A DNA stretch of 64,000 nucleotides from Xanthostigma xanthostigma. Its lineage: Eukaryota; Arthropoda; Insecta; Raphidioptera; Raphidiidae. The translations under genes were made by a program, and so were the position numbers. The number at the start of each line of letters is the position of its first letter. Positions within the stretch are counted from its first letter, which is position 1. Location of the stretch: assembly GCA_963575645.1 (NCBI GenBank), contig OY754472.1:27901401-27965400 (forward strand), in the 5' to 3' direction. The notes under the pieces are model-generated. The model did not search any database. It saw nothing but the letters and a program-made list of their open reading frames with translations, and was not told where the DNA came from. This document shows positions 1-10,361 of the stretch, piece by piece.

Positions 1-545
1 TCACGTTTTATCAATAGGTCATATTATGCATGTGTTTTTTAAATATTATTAATTGATTATTTATTCAACCATAATACGAAAAAAAATTGATATTCATTTA
101 AAAATGTAATATCATAAGAAAAAAAAAATCAAATTTCACATTCAAAACTAGACAGTTTAAACAATCGGCCCTGTTGGCGGGCTTATGTGACGTCATGATA
201 TACCATGCATGCCACCCTTGATGTCAAAATGCCTAAGCTTTTTCTTGATATTTATGCTCAGTTTTGTAATTTTTGAAACGTTTCAATATAAATATAGATT
301 TTGAAGCGAAATATCACTGTTTACTGTGAGTTTTATTGTGTTTCCAATAAAATCATATTATAGAATATTTAATCTTTTTGAATCTCGCGCGCTTTTTACG
401 GCGTTTCCCTCAGTTAAAATCAGTCAAAATGGCTTCTAATTGGAACCATTCCGCCATGGACATGCATTCCGCACATGGACATAGGAATATAATATGTCCA
501 TGATTCCGCACAATGCTCAAGGATAGGCATCCGCTTTCTATTAAT
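1..545. mobile_element. Right part of a long-inverted-repeat element, cut by the window start
   Basis: The stretch matches the right half of the complete copy at 9499-10361: same order of blocks (Tattcaaccataatacg-like block, a TGACGTCAT block, then a block ending in CTTTTTACGGCGTTTCCC and GGCATCCGCT). It carries an extra insert of about 50 bp near 455-505 with a small palindrome around CATGGACATA. No coding capacity is visible. It lies in an intron of the kinase gene. Confidence 0.7.
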
Positions 546-1202
546 ATATATGTTACGGTCAATGTCCAGAATACGGGTAATGTCGACAATGCCCGAGCCA
601 CATCCGGCAATGTCCGGAATCGGACAAGGTTTAAAAAAATAGATTTTTTATAAACATGAAACGCTGACATTTGATTGTATTTTTATCATGATAAATTATC
701 ATTGCCGCTTTATGGAGTTGATATCAACTATTGAAGAATATATTTTTCAGCTTTCTATTACAATTATTGATGATTGAAAACATGTACCTATAATTTATTT
801 ATAATTTATATGATATGAGCAATAAACAATATATCTTAATGCATTAAATTTCAGAACTCACATTTATTCCAGCAATAAAAATAAAAATCAAAACAACGGA
901 TAATTTATTTTCACACATTTCATTTATTTTAATAAATGAAAATATATGTTTATTGCTCTCTTAAGCTGATCTACTCATAATAATCTTCTTATTACTCAAG
1001 TACAAAAACGCTGTGTGCTATTTGATAAATGGCACAACCATTTCCACCGTGCAAAGTATGAACTAGAGACATAGATTTTATTTTAATGATTTCTTTTTTG
1101 TGTTTTAGATGGGCTTGCGGAGTAATAATGTATACACTGTAAGTACTTTTTTTATAAATATAAATAGAGGCGGTTACATAATACGTTGTTTCATATTGCA
1201 AG
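546..1202. other. Intron sequence, nothing recognised
   Basis: A+T-rich intron of the phosphorylase kinase gene. I see no exon, RNA gene or well-bounded repeat. Short open frames on either strand show no family resemblance. Confidence 0.5.
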
Positions 1203-1530
1203 ATAAAACCGAGCGGGGTGGCGGAGCAGTGAAAGCACTAGGCTCCCATCTGGGAGGTACCGGGTTCGAATCCCGGCGGGGGCAGATGTGGCTGGGAGTT
1301 TTTCCTACTGCCTCTCGCCGAGAAATGGTAATTCCTGTACCGGCCATCTTGTTGAGGTTTTCCATCAACAATTCCAGATAAATATCGCGATGGTTCCTTA
1401 TTCAAGGCCATGGCCGATTATTACCTGTCAAACTCCTATGCTCAAATTTTGCCTACCTTATCCTAATTTCCTAAAAATTTCTTCATTAATTAAGTCTAAG
1501 TTTAAAAATTGTAGAAAATAACGGGAAGTG
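1203..1530 (+). mobile_element. tRNA-related SINE
   Basis: At 1208-1285 there is a tRNA-like head. An A-box-like stretch (GTGGCGGAGCAGTGAAAGC) is followed by a clear B box, GGTTCGAATCCC, inside a T-arm-like hairpin CCGGG-loop-CCCGG. The anticodon arm is degenerate (5-bp stem, 4-nt loop) and the acceptor ends do not pair, so this is not a working tRNA. The downstream body (about 1286-1530) has no recognised similarity. The 3' limit is approximate. The element sits in a host intron in the sense orientation. Confidence 0.65.
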
Positions 1531-1769
1531 TGGTAGAAAAAAAATAGTAATGATGCGAATGGCGTCTGTTATGACATAAAGTCGAGAAACAAACGTTAAA
1601 CGCACTATTATTATTAAACTTTGAACGGCTGTTTCTTTCTTATTTTTGAATTTTTATAAAAACGTTACTTAAAATATTTGTTTGTCTATTTGATTTCTAC
1701 ACACTGTTAAAAAAGAAGAATTAACTTAAAAATCATCTGATTACTTATGCTTTTGTTATTAAATTGCAG

Positions 1770-1876
1770 ATTAGTTGGATGCCCTCCATTCTGGCATAGA
1801 AAACAAATGGTAATGCTACGAAATATCATGGAAGGGAAGTTTTCATTCACATCGCCTGAATGGGCTGATATATCAG
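1770..1876 (+). CDS. PhKgamma: Phosphorylase b kinase gamma catalytic subunit, kinase-domain exon
   Basis: This 107-nt exon follows an AAATTGCAG acceptor and ends at a TCAG/GTGTTT donor. It encodes the segment [20 protein letters not shown] and continues to SPEWADIS. The G[12 protein letters not shown] block is diagnostic of the C-lobe (after the APE motif) of phosphorylase kinase gamma, the calmodulin-regulated Ser/Thr kinase that phosphorylates and activates glycogen phosphorylase in the cytosol. The first base completes a codon from an exon left of the window, so the ATP-binding lobe and catalytic loop are not in view. The last base starts a codon finished in the exon at 2040 (G + AG = Glu). 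The intron between them is only 163 bp. Confidence 0.95.
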
Positions 1877-2039
1877 GTGTTTACATATTATATTGTTAAA
1901 TTTCAATGGCTTCACTTACTTTCATCACAATTTATAATTATGACGATGTTAAAGACGATCTTGTTTATGCTTTTAATGGAATAGTTTCGTATGATTTTTA
2001 GGAGGCAAAACATTGTTTTTTAAACGTTTTATTTTACAG

Positions 2040-2137
2040 AGCCTCCAAAAGATCTTATTAGAAAATTGCTGGTCGTAGATCCAAAACAACGTATATCAAT
2101 TAAAGACGCACTGGACCATCCATTCTTCCAGACGATG
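2040..2137 (+). CDS. PhKgamma: Phosphorylase b kinase gamma, last kinase-domain exon
   Basis: The exon runs from an ATTTTACAG acceptor to an ATG/GTAAGA donor. With the split Glu codon it encodes EPPKDLIRKLLVVDPKQRIS and then IKDALDHPFFQTM. This is kinase subdomain XI: the invariant Arg in DPKQRIS pairs with the APE Glu in kinases, and HPFFQ closes the fold. The exon ends in phase 0. The next exon (4494-4580) and the one after it (6057-6215) also begin in phase 0, which matters for possible exon skipping. Confidence 0.95.
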
Positions 2138-2408
2138 GTAAGAAAGATCACCCGAAGTGAATTCATTGTTGTAAATATTGTTAAGTTAGAGTAAACCAAG
2201 CTATTTATTTGTTCAATTTGTGTTGCACATTGCACAATTTAGATTTGTATGGCGGTTATTAGTTATAAAAAAAATCGCATTTTATGTAATCATTTATTAC
2301 AATATGTAGGTACTTAGCTGTGTTATTTTTGTTTGTCTTTTTGATATTCTCAAAATTATTTGGTATTCAAATTGAAAGAGGGATTTACACATGCTTTCCA
2401 TTATTTTT

Positions 2409-3048
2409 ACCATTCCAACCCACAAGTGGGGAATGGTACTAGTTTAAGTCAAAAATCACTTTTCAAAATTTTACAATATCCTTTTGTTTTGAGGTCTCTC
2501 GAATCCAAAAAACACATTTCTGGGAAAACTGCGTCTGTTTGTCAGTGAGCACGATACAGGTCAAACGGATGAACGTATTGAAACCAAATTTTGGGGGGAT
2601 GTTTGGTATGCAAATATAAAGAGCCCTATTGTTTTTGGGGAAAATCGGCGCATGCGCAGAAGAGATATGTGCTATAACGGTGTTTTTTATACAATAATGG
2701 TATACTTTTAATAACGACTTATTCTTCTATTTATTTTTTAAGAAAGTTTTGTTACTTTTTTTCTAAACTTTATAGTTATGGAAATATTTTAAAAATAAAA
2801 AAGTCAGCTGTTCTTTTGTTTTGTTGGTCTGTCATTAATAAACTATAAGCATGCTTTGATTACTTTTTACATGACGTAAAAAATATTATCTAGGTAACCA
2901 TGGCAATGAATAGCAAATACATTGAATACCAGCCATTACCCGCATCAACTCACGCGATATCAGAAATTTTATTTTCTTTATTATTATACTAGATATCAAA
3001 TGTCAACATTTTGAAGTTGGAATGGTCCCGTCGCCGAATTGGCTAGAA
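2409..3048. mobile_element. Non-autonomous DNA element with ACCATTCCAAC-type ends (copy 1)
   Basis: About 640 bp in the intron between kinase exons. The left end reads ACCATTCCAACCCACAAGTG and the right end contains its partial complement, GTTGGAATGGT. An internal block around GGCGCATGCGCAGAAGAGAT recurs throughout the window. Near-complete copies lie at 34405-35064 (same strand) and about 37395-38055 (opposite strand). Pieces lie at 6222-6600, 11066-11170, 12616-12865 and 13609-13703. No reading frame encodes a transposase, so it must depend on another element. Confidence 0.75.
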
Positions 3049-4493
3049 TTTTTTCTTTGAACTTGAATACCAAAAATTGTAGTGCTGTAACTCGGCGCCA
3101 CTTTTGAAAAATTTTATGTTGATGTAAAGGGCCAAAACTTGCATAAAAATATTACTTTTTTGATAAAAAGGAAATATATTATAAAAAAATAACGAGTTTA
3201 TGTTATTTTAAACAGCACATTATGCTCAAGAACATGTTACTTAATAAATTTATTCAGTAAAAATGTGTTCTTCGTCTGGTTATTTTGTAAATACTTTCAG
3301 TGGCGATGTTTTTTTTCTTTGTCTGAAGTACCGATTTAAAAACTCAACAATCCTGGTGATTTCTCATACAGTGTAATCAGCCTTGTATCAAAACGTCCAC
3401 AAAATAATTTCTTATTAAAAATGACCCGTTCAATGTTTTTAAATGATTACAAATTGTAGACTCGACAAAACACGTAGTTAGAATCTCAGGCTTGCGAGAG
3501 ATTATAATAATTATGTAGTAACCTACATTATGTATTTTAGCGGGTTAAGTTGAAAAACAGCGTTTTCGCTGAACTTCGCCCATTGTATCGAGTAACATTG
3601 GTGCAATAAAAGCATTTATTATTTATTATTATTGTAAAATTTAAATGTATATTGCTCCGTGCAAGAAGTGCCGTTCCTCTGTCGGAGTTATTGTATATTC
3701 ACTTTCTTCCAGAAATTTTTATGAACGCGAAAAAAATTCAGCATTTTCACGAAAAATTAAATATTAAAATAATTAGCGATACTTATTGAAAGTGATTTCA
3801 AGAAATAATAGTTTCTGATAATGAAAAATTTCTAATGAACGATAAGCTTAGAATCATTTTGAGGGTCCCCTTTGAAAAATATAGTGAATTTGAGTTAAGG
3901 ATGTATGAAGAGTAGATATCTCGTATCACTGATAAACAAATGAAATTTTGCCAACGTATTTCTTAAAATGGGTACTTAAATTTTCATAACAGTTTACTAA
4001 ATCATTTAAAAAATTTACAAATATGAAATTAACATGAGCCCTTGTGGGAAAATCGTACATTTGTAGTTGAATACCGGTAAAACGCACAGCACTATCACCA
4101 CGAAAAATTCGTCATTCTTAGAATATGTTAGTCGCATATCTAAGAAGCTTTGTTCAAAATTTTATCTTTTGTCACTGATGAAAATCACGAGAAAAAAAAA
4201 ATATTGCTGAAAAGTATCAAACGAACAGGCTACTTTATAAAATTCATGTCCACATATTAGGACGACAGCGCACCATAGATATATTATATCTTTATGCAGC
4301 GCACTCATAGAGTATATAGTTTATAAACATTGTTACCATAACTACCGCTTACTTTTGACAACTAAACAACGCACCGTCATAGACTGTCTTGCGCAGTAAC
4401 TAAAAAATCGATATAAATTATAAACAGTTCCGATCATCTTTTAAAAATGCACTGAGTGTTTTTGATTGGTCGTATTGATATCGCGTGTTTCAG
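3049..4493. other. Intron; possible 3' end of a retroelement near 3540-3630
   Basis: A+T-rich intron. At about 3540-3630 a sequence ending GTGCAATAAAAGCATTTATT followed by ATT-rich simple repeats looks like the 3' tail of a LINE, but no coding part remains. Otherwise I see nothing bounded. Confidence 0.35.
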
Positions 4494-4580
4494 CAATTGT
4501 GGGATCAAGACATTGCACCACTTAAACGTAGTCTCAGCACCAAGTCGCGTCGATTCAGTCGGATTGCAGAATTGGCTCTG
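4494..4580 (+). CDS. PhKgamma: Phosphorylase b kinase gamma, symmetric 87-nt linker exon (possible cassette exon)
   Basis: The exon lies between a CGTGTTTCAG acceptor and a GCTCTG/GTAATT donor and encodes QLWDQDIAPLKRSLSTKSRR followed by FSRIAELAL. It falls between the end of the kinase fold and the calmodulin-binding region. It is 29 codons long and both borders are phase 0, so skipping it would join FFQTM directly to QLQCRKFNARKK without a frameshift. The segment is basic and serine-rich, and RRFS matches the R-R-x-S consensus for basophilic kinases such as PKA. The frame and flanking exons support its being coding. That it is alternatively spliced, or phosphorylated, is inference. The frame remains open past the donor to about 4718, so intron retention would truncate the protein. 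Confidence 0.85.
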
Positions 4581-6056
4581 GTAATTGATTGCGTTGACAT
4601 TTTCAACTCAAAAAGGTTCATTTCGCTTTGTGGAGAACAGGTCCAGACGGTTGAGTCACAGCGTCGGTCTGGCCTCAGGGAATACTGGGACTTTTCCCAG
4701 TGGGCCGTCGGTCCTCTGTGATGCGGTCCGGTTCGGATCTTTTTCTTCTTAGTTACACGGTCACGTAGAGGTGTTTGACAATTTTCTCGGTAACTTTTTA
4801 GATTTCAGACCGACCCTGTGAAGTGTCACCACACAGCTGCAAATTAGAAAAAAAAATTTTAATTTTGTAGAAACACACCTTTTTGATTTTTAAATGTTGA
4901 TTATTTAGTGATATTGCACAATGTTTTGCGTGGAGAAGTAGCGTTTTTGCATTAACTGGTTAGAAAATTTGTATTGCTTTTGTAATTATTATTATTGTTA
5001 CATAATATTAGTTATTTTGTAGATGACTGTCTTGCTAATAGTGTAGTTATTAGTTTGAATGACTTATAGAGAATGTATTGTTATAGAAGTTTGAACTGTA
5101 TAGCTAGTTAAACTTAATACATACTAAAATTACTATACTGACATAAATAGTAAATATTTAAAACTTAATATTGTTATCTATTGACTTGTTTTCCGAAAAG
5201 TTGACTCATGAAATTAATATTTAATCAATACTTTGTTTTGTTTGTCTAATAATTTCTAATTATTCTGTACTAATAATGCATTACTTTTTTTCAAAATCGT
5301 TTATTTCAGTTTATGTAAATAAACATGGATGCTTGTTAACAATTTACAAAGTTCAGTTTTTGCGTGTTACTCTTGAAATGTTTGATAGTTTTTATTTCGG
5401 GTGGATAATCGATTTTTAAAATTAAAGGTTTAATATGCTGGGTTGTAGAAAAAAACATTATCAAATCATTTCCCAATTTACTGGGAAATTTAATTTGACA
5501 ATGACCTTAGATTATGATTGTAGTTTTTCTATTTACAGGAGCAGTCTAATGTAGTATTCAAACTACCTGTCATGTAGAACTTTAGATCGTAGTAATAGAA
5601 AAACAAATGAAAGCTAAATTTTGATCAAAATGGGTAGAATAGTGTTATTTTGAAGTGGAAATTCTACAAAAAAATTATGTTGGATACATCTATACATGGT
5701 TTTAAAAAAAAGCCTTTCAATCGATCAATTATTTTTTGGTAACAGTAGTTTTAAAATTCTACAACGCTTTTTTATGGAGAAATATGTGATCTCAATCTAA
5801 GAACATTGTCAAATAAGATTTTCTGACAATGCTCTCTGAAATTTAGGATTAATGTTTGTTTTTTTTCTTTTTTAAGAAAGGCTTCATCGAAACAAATTTC
5901 ATTCGCCTTTTTCTCAAAATAGTTTTTAATGAAAATGTCTCCTGCAAGGTGAAATTCCGTCTGTAATAATCATTTGTGGATTGTCTCCATAATGTATTGT
6001 CGCAGAGTGGTATCACTTACAAGCCTATAATACATTATTTTTTGCTAATTTTGCAG
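4581..6056. other. Intron, nothing recognised
   Basis: A+T-rich intron of the kinase gene. I found no bounded repeat or exon. The open frame that enters from the exon at 4494 ends near 4718 and loses any family resemblance after the donor. Confidence 0.5.
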
Positions 6057-6215
6057 CAACTCCAGTGCCGCAAGTTCAATGCACGCAAGAAGTTTCAGTG
6101 GGCTATCTTGTGCGTTCGTGCTGCCGTCCGTATACGACGTTTGCGCTATACTCCAGAACCACTCAGCGTAGAGATCGCGTGCTTAGATCCTTACCGGCTT
6201 AAAATTCTCAGAAAG
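6057..6215 (+). CDS. PhKgamma: Phosphorylase b kinase gamma, calmodulin-binding-region exon
   Basis: The exon follows a TTTTGCAG acceptor and ends at AGAAAG/GTTAGT, phase 0 at both ends, 53 codons. It encodes QLQCRKFNARKKFQWAILCV, then RAAVRIRRLRYTPEPLSVEI and ACLDPYRLKILRK. The basic-hydrophobic pattern KKFQWAILCVRAAVRIRRLR corresponds to the regulatory tail of the gamma subunit. In characterised family members this tail binds calmodulin (the delta subunit) and contains autoinhibitory sequence. The DPYRLKILRK motif precedes the strongly conserved C-terminal block encoded at 10842. Confidence 0.95.
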
Positions 6216-6221
6216 GTTAGT

Positions 6222-6600
6222 TTTACCCATCCAATTTCACAGGTGGGGAATGGTACTAATTTACGTCGAAATTCACTATTCAAAATTGCCAAGTACAAAA
6301 AAAAATATTTTTGGAAGTCTGTTTGTCTGTTCCGATACAGGTCAAACAGCTGAACGGATCGAAACCAAATTTTAGTAAGATGTTTGAAATGTAAATATGA
6401 GAAGCCCTATTGTCTTTGGGAAAAATCGGCGCATTCACAGAAAAGATATGCGCTATAACGTCATTTTTTCTGTTATGGTATATTTTGTATATCGGTTATT
6501 CTGTTTATTTTGCCAAGAAAGAAAGTTTTATGAACATTTTTTTGTAAACAAAACAAAATTAGTGTCTGCTGAAAAAAAGAAATGAGATCTAAGAAGATGC
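6222..6600. mobile_element. Truncated copy of the ACCATTCCAAC-end element
   Basis: It begins seven bases after the exon donor with ACCCATCCAATTTCACAGGT, which matches the left end of the 2409-3048 copy. It keeps the tract around AAATCGGCGCATTCACAGAAA, then stops near 6600 where the next repeat begins. The element's left end is thus almost flush with a splice donor. Confidence 0.6.
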
Positions 6601-6612
6601 AATTTCCATTTT

Positions 6613-7549
6613 AGCCCAGTCAATGCACGGTTTCTCTAGCAATTCTACCAAACAGCACCGACTAGCACCAAAATTTGGTTGTAAGTTCTACTTACCCTCT
6701 ACTTCAAAGTTGTCAATGTGCCGAGGGTTACTTTTACCCTGGGGGTGGACGCCACCCCTTCTAGAGGATGAAAATTTTTTTAGTAAAAATAAGTATTGGA
6801 ATGGATAGATTGACCAATTCTAAGCAGCTTCTGTTCTATAAAGTTTTTACTTTAAGTCAATACTTTTCGACTTATTCGAGAGTGGAAACACATATATTAC
6901 AACAGGAATCTTCTTAATCGGTGTTTTGACAAAAATTTTGATTAAAAATTTTGTTTTTTTTTCTAATTCTGTATGATAAAAATTGAGTGAGATATGGCCG
7001 TTTCAAGTTTGCATATGTTCGCAAATAGTAACGTTTTCAAGCTCTTTCAGCTCAAACTTTTTAAAAAATAAGAGCTTAAAAAAGAATTAGTTTACATCAG
7101 CTTATAGCTCTTGAAGAAAACTACAAAATGGTTTTTTGTTGAACTTGATAACTCAAAAACTAAGCGAGTTATGGTAAAAATACCCAATCACAAATTTTTA
7201 CAGTTATCAAAACACGTATATTACAACACTGATGGAGAAGATTCCTGTTGTAATATACGTGTTTCCACTCTCGAATAAGTCGAAAAGTATTGACTTTAAG
7301 TAAAAACTTCACAGAACAAAATCTGCTTAGAATTGATCAATCTATCCATTACCATGCTTATTTTTACTAAAAAAATTTTCATCCTCCAGAAGGGGTCGTG
7401 TCCACCCCCAGGGTAAAAGTAACCCTCGGCACATTGACAACTTTGAAGTAGAGGGTAAGTAGAACTTACAGTCCAATTATGGTACTAATCGGTGCGGTTT
7501 GGTAGAATTGCCAGGTTTGGCTGTTTTTTCTGTGCATTGACTGGACTAT
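6613..7549. repeat. Long inverted-repeat (foldback-type) element, arms about 330 bp
   Basis: The left arm starts AGCCCAGTCAATGCACGG. Its approximate complement ends near 7549 (TGCATTGACTGGACTATT). Matching blocks include CCGAGGGTTACTTTTACCCT at about 6721 and its reverse complement near 7420, and the block TTCGAGAGTGGAAACAC at about 6875 versus its complement near 7265. The spacer is about 6920-7200. No reading frame of note. It is in the intron before the last kinase exon. Confidence 0.8.
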
Positions 7550-7679
7550 TTGGCAAGTTTACATAGTCATTTATAAAAACTTGCCACTTTAAATCTCATT
7601 TCTTTTTTCCAGCAAAGCCACCAATTGTTCTTTGTATCTTTGGCTCTTTTCTCATATTTATATTTATGAAGAATTATAC

Positions 7680-7805
7680 GTATTAAATTAGAAATTCTAA
7701 AAGAAAAACTATTCCAAATTATTATTAAAATATTTTTAAACGCTAATATTAAATAAATATTTTTATAATAATTTGGAATAGTTTTTCTTCTTGAATTTCT
7801 AATTT
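7680..7805. repeat. Small A+T-rich inverted repeat
   Basis: AAACTATTCCAAATTATTAT near 7708 and its complement ending near 7790 (AATTTGGAATAGTTTTTCTT) form a hairpin with a short loop. It is probably a small MITE. No target duplication was resolved. Confidence 0.55.
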
Positions 7806-7926
7806 AAAAATTATATTTTTTGTTGGATTTGTTATACGCTAGCGAAGTATCTATGACACGCGACCTTTGCGTCACCTCCTATTTTTTTTTTTTTTTAATC
7901 TGGTTCAGTCAAAACCAGGTTTATTC

Positions 7927-7935
7927 TTAAAATTA

Positions 7936-7966
<31 letters not shown>

Positions 7967-9455
7967 GTTTTTTGGCCTGACTCTTGTCTTTGACCAGTAG
8001 CCGATCTTCTATCCTTATACTTTTTGCGTTTATTGTTTCTTCATAAATTTATGCTGCACATTTTGAGGTATGTATAGATAGCTTTGTAATCTTCAATTCT
8101 TTGTTTGGATAGTAATAAGGTTACATCTTCCCAGTTAGTACAGGACCTAATATTTTTGTTATTGGTTAATATGTATCTTAAGTGTATGTACAGAGGACAC
8201 TGGAATAAAATATGATAAATATTCCCTTCACCTGTTTCGCATGCACATAATGAGCTGGTAATAACATTTATCCTATATAAATGACTGGGACTACTGCAAT
8301 GCCCCATGCGTATTCTATTAAATGTTGTTACAAATCCCCTATTTTCTTCTATTTCTTTGAACCAGGGTATTGTTTTAATTACTGGTTTTATTTTGTGTAG
8401 TTGTTTACCTGTATGTTGAGATTGTTGATTCCAGTGATTCTGCCAGATCTGTAAAGAATAATGTTTAGCGTCTGAGTAAATGTCTGTGTAGGGTATGCGG
8501 AAAATTTTGTTAGGTGGTATTTTTGTTGCATTTTTTGCCAAGTAATCTACCAGTTCATTACCTTGAATAGAATTGTGAGCGGGTATCCTTCCAAACCAAA
8601 CTGTGTTACCTAATCTCTGTATATCATAAATTACTTGTTTAATATGGTATATTATATACGATAGTTTACTGTTATAATTGTGTGAGCTTATGGCCAGTAT
8701 TGTGCTTTGTGAATCTGTTAGGATTAAAGAACTGTTGAGGTTAAAGTCACGTATATATTTAAGAGTTTCATAAATGGCATACGCTTCAGCAGTGTATATA
8801 GATGAGCATTTGTATAACCCGTATGTCCGATGTGTTTTGAGTGTAGGTGAGTACCATGCGAAACCTACGGTTTCCGCTTCTTTATTTTTAGACCCATCTG
8901 TATAAAATATTGTGAAGTCTTTAAAACTTTCGTTAATAATTGATGCCAGAATTTTAGGATTTACTATAGAGGATGTGGGTATTCGTTTATCCACGTATTC
9001 TACTTTTATCACGTTTGGTTGCAGTATTATGGCCCCATATTCTATTTTGTAATAAGGTAGTTTATTGGCTACATTTATAATTCCTTCATCCCGTAAGTAC
9101 TGATATCTCTCTAGGCTTTTTGCTATTACTGGCGTCTGTTTATTTTTCCAGTACGGTTTCCTCCTAAAATAAGTCCGTAAGAGTGTTAGTTTAGTCGGGA
9201 TTTTGTTATTAGCTATAGATAGGGCTTTTATTATATATCTGTCTGAGATGAAATTGCGTCTTATACTTAAGGGGGGTACACATGCTTCTACCTCCATAGC
9301 ACATATGGGAGAAGATCGCATGTATCCCATCGCGATACGTAATGCCTGGTTTTGTACTGTGTCTAATTTCTTTAAGTTAGTTATACTAGAGTTGGCATAT
9401 AAGAAACATCCATAATCTAATTTGGACCTAATGGTAGCTTTATACATGTTTAAAA
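7927..9455 (-). mobile_element. 5'-truncated non-LTR retrotransposon (LINE) with A-tail
   Basis: On the minus strand the element runs from about 9455, where the coding frame begins abruptly, through the ORF ending at 8041, a short 3' UTR, and an A-tail seen as a T run at about 7927-7962 on the plus strand. 5' truncation plus an A-tail is the classic product of target-primed reverse transcription. A further T run near 7880 may belong to the target or to a second tail. It sits antisense in the kinase-gene intron. Confidence 0.8.
8041..9447 (-). CDS. LINE ORF2 C-terminal part: end of reverse transcriptase plus RNase H domain
   Basis: 468 open codons. Residues 5-65 (IRSKLDYGCFLYANS, then LDTVQNQALRIAMGY and PPLSIRR) match the segment just after the reverse-transcriptase palm in LINEs. 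Residues about 178-305 are an RNase H domain. YTDGSK gives Asp184, TAEAYAIYETL gives Glu221, TDSQS gives Asp245, and the block PAHNSIQGNELVDYLAK gives His291 and Asp301, so the catalytic set is complete. A C-terminal Cys/His-rich stretch (MGHCSS, then CACETGEGNIYHILFQCP, residues 381-418) is typical of these elements. An RNase H domain points to the I/R1/Loa-like groups. The endonuclease and RT active site are missing, so it cannot move by itself. The initial ATG is only the first Met after truncation. Confidence 0.9.
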   Translation of the reverse strand: MYKATIRSKLDYGCFLYANSSITNLKKLDTVQNQALRIAMGYMRSSPICAMEVEACVPPLSIRRNFISDRYIIKALSIANNKIPTKLTLLRTYFRRKPYWKNKQTPVIAKSLERYQYLRDEGIINVANKLPYYKIEYGAIILQPNVIKVEYVDKRIPTSSIVNPKILASIINESFKDFTIFYTDGSKNKEAETVGFAWYSPTLKTHRTYGLYKCSSIYTAEAYAIYETLKYIRDFNLNSSLILTDSQSTILAISSHNYNSKLSYIIYHIKQVIYDIQRLGNTVWFGRIPAHNSIQGNELVDYLAKNATKIPPNKIFRIPYTDIYSDAKHYSLQIWQNHWNQQSQHTGKQLHKIKPVIKTIPWFKEIEENRGFVTTFNRIRMGHCSSPSHLYRINVITSSLCACETGEGNIYHILFQCPLYIHLRYILTNNKNIRSCTNWEDVTLLLSKQRIEDYKAIYTYLKMCSINL

Positions 9456-9498
9456 TTATTTACGCACAATGTCAGTAAAAAAACAATGGATATGTATT

Positions 9499-10361
9499 TA
9501 ATAGATTGCGGATACACTAGCGCCTCCTGTCCCTATTAGAAGCCATTTTGACTGTGGGAAATGCCGTAAAAAGCGCGCGAGGTTCAAAAATATTAAATAT
9601 TCTATAATATGATTTTATTAGGAAAAACAACAAAACTTACAGTAAACAGTGATATTTCGCTCCAAAACCTATTTTTATACTGAAACGTCTCAAAAATTAC
9701 AAAACTGAACATAAATTAATATCTGGCGTTTTTTCAAAAATGCGTTAATGCTACTTTATGTAGCTTCTACTTTATTTTCATGAAAATATTTGAAAATTAT
9801 TTTTTGAGTAAAAAAATGCAGTTCAAAACCAAAACACTGCGTATAACAAAATGGAGAGTTGAATGAACAAATTTTTCACAATTTACTAATAAGTCACATG
9901 CATGTGTTTTTTTATTATTTTTAATAGATTATTTATTCAACCATAATACGGAAAAAATTGATAATCATTTAAAAATGTAACATCATAAGAAAAAAATATT
10001 AAATTTCACAGACAAAACTAGACAGTTTAAACAATCTGCCATGGGAGCGGGCTTATTATGTGACGTCGTGATAAAGGAATAGGATGCATGTCAACCTTGA
10101 TGTCAAATTTTCAATGTTCTAAGCGTTTTCATGATATTTATGATCAGTTTTGTAATTTTTGAAAAGTTTCAATATAAAAATACGTTTAGAAGTGAAATAT
10201 CACTGTTTATAAATAACATTATATTATAGAATATTTAATTTTTTTGAATCTCGCGCCCTTTTTACGGCGTTTCCCACAGTCAAAATGGCTTCTAATTGGT
10301 ACCATTGCTACTAATTTACAATTCCGTACAATGCTCAAGGATAGGCATCCGCTATCTATTA
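9499..10361. mobile_element. Complete copy of the long-inverted-repeat element also seen at 1-545
   Basis: The ends TAATAGATTGCGGAT (left) and ATCCGCTATCTATTA (right) are inverted. Inside, a long mirrored block runs from AGAAGCCATTTTGACTGTGG (9540) to the complement ending near 10300, over 200 bp in places. Both arms carry GGGAAA-GCCGTAAAAAG. The arms also contain a TGACGTC motif. No coding capacity. It lies just left of the LINE's 5' end, so the LINE may have inserted next to it. Confidence 0.7.

Noticed and set aside
1208-1285. Possible tRNA gene
   Set aside because: Acceptor ends do not pair and the anticodon stem-loop has a 4-nt loop; only the promoter boxes are tRNA-like, so it is called a SINE.
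4581-4721. Extension of the kinase frame beyond 4580
   Set aside because: A good donor lies at 4581 and similarity to the family resumes only at 6057, so the extension is intron.
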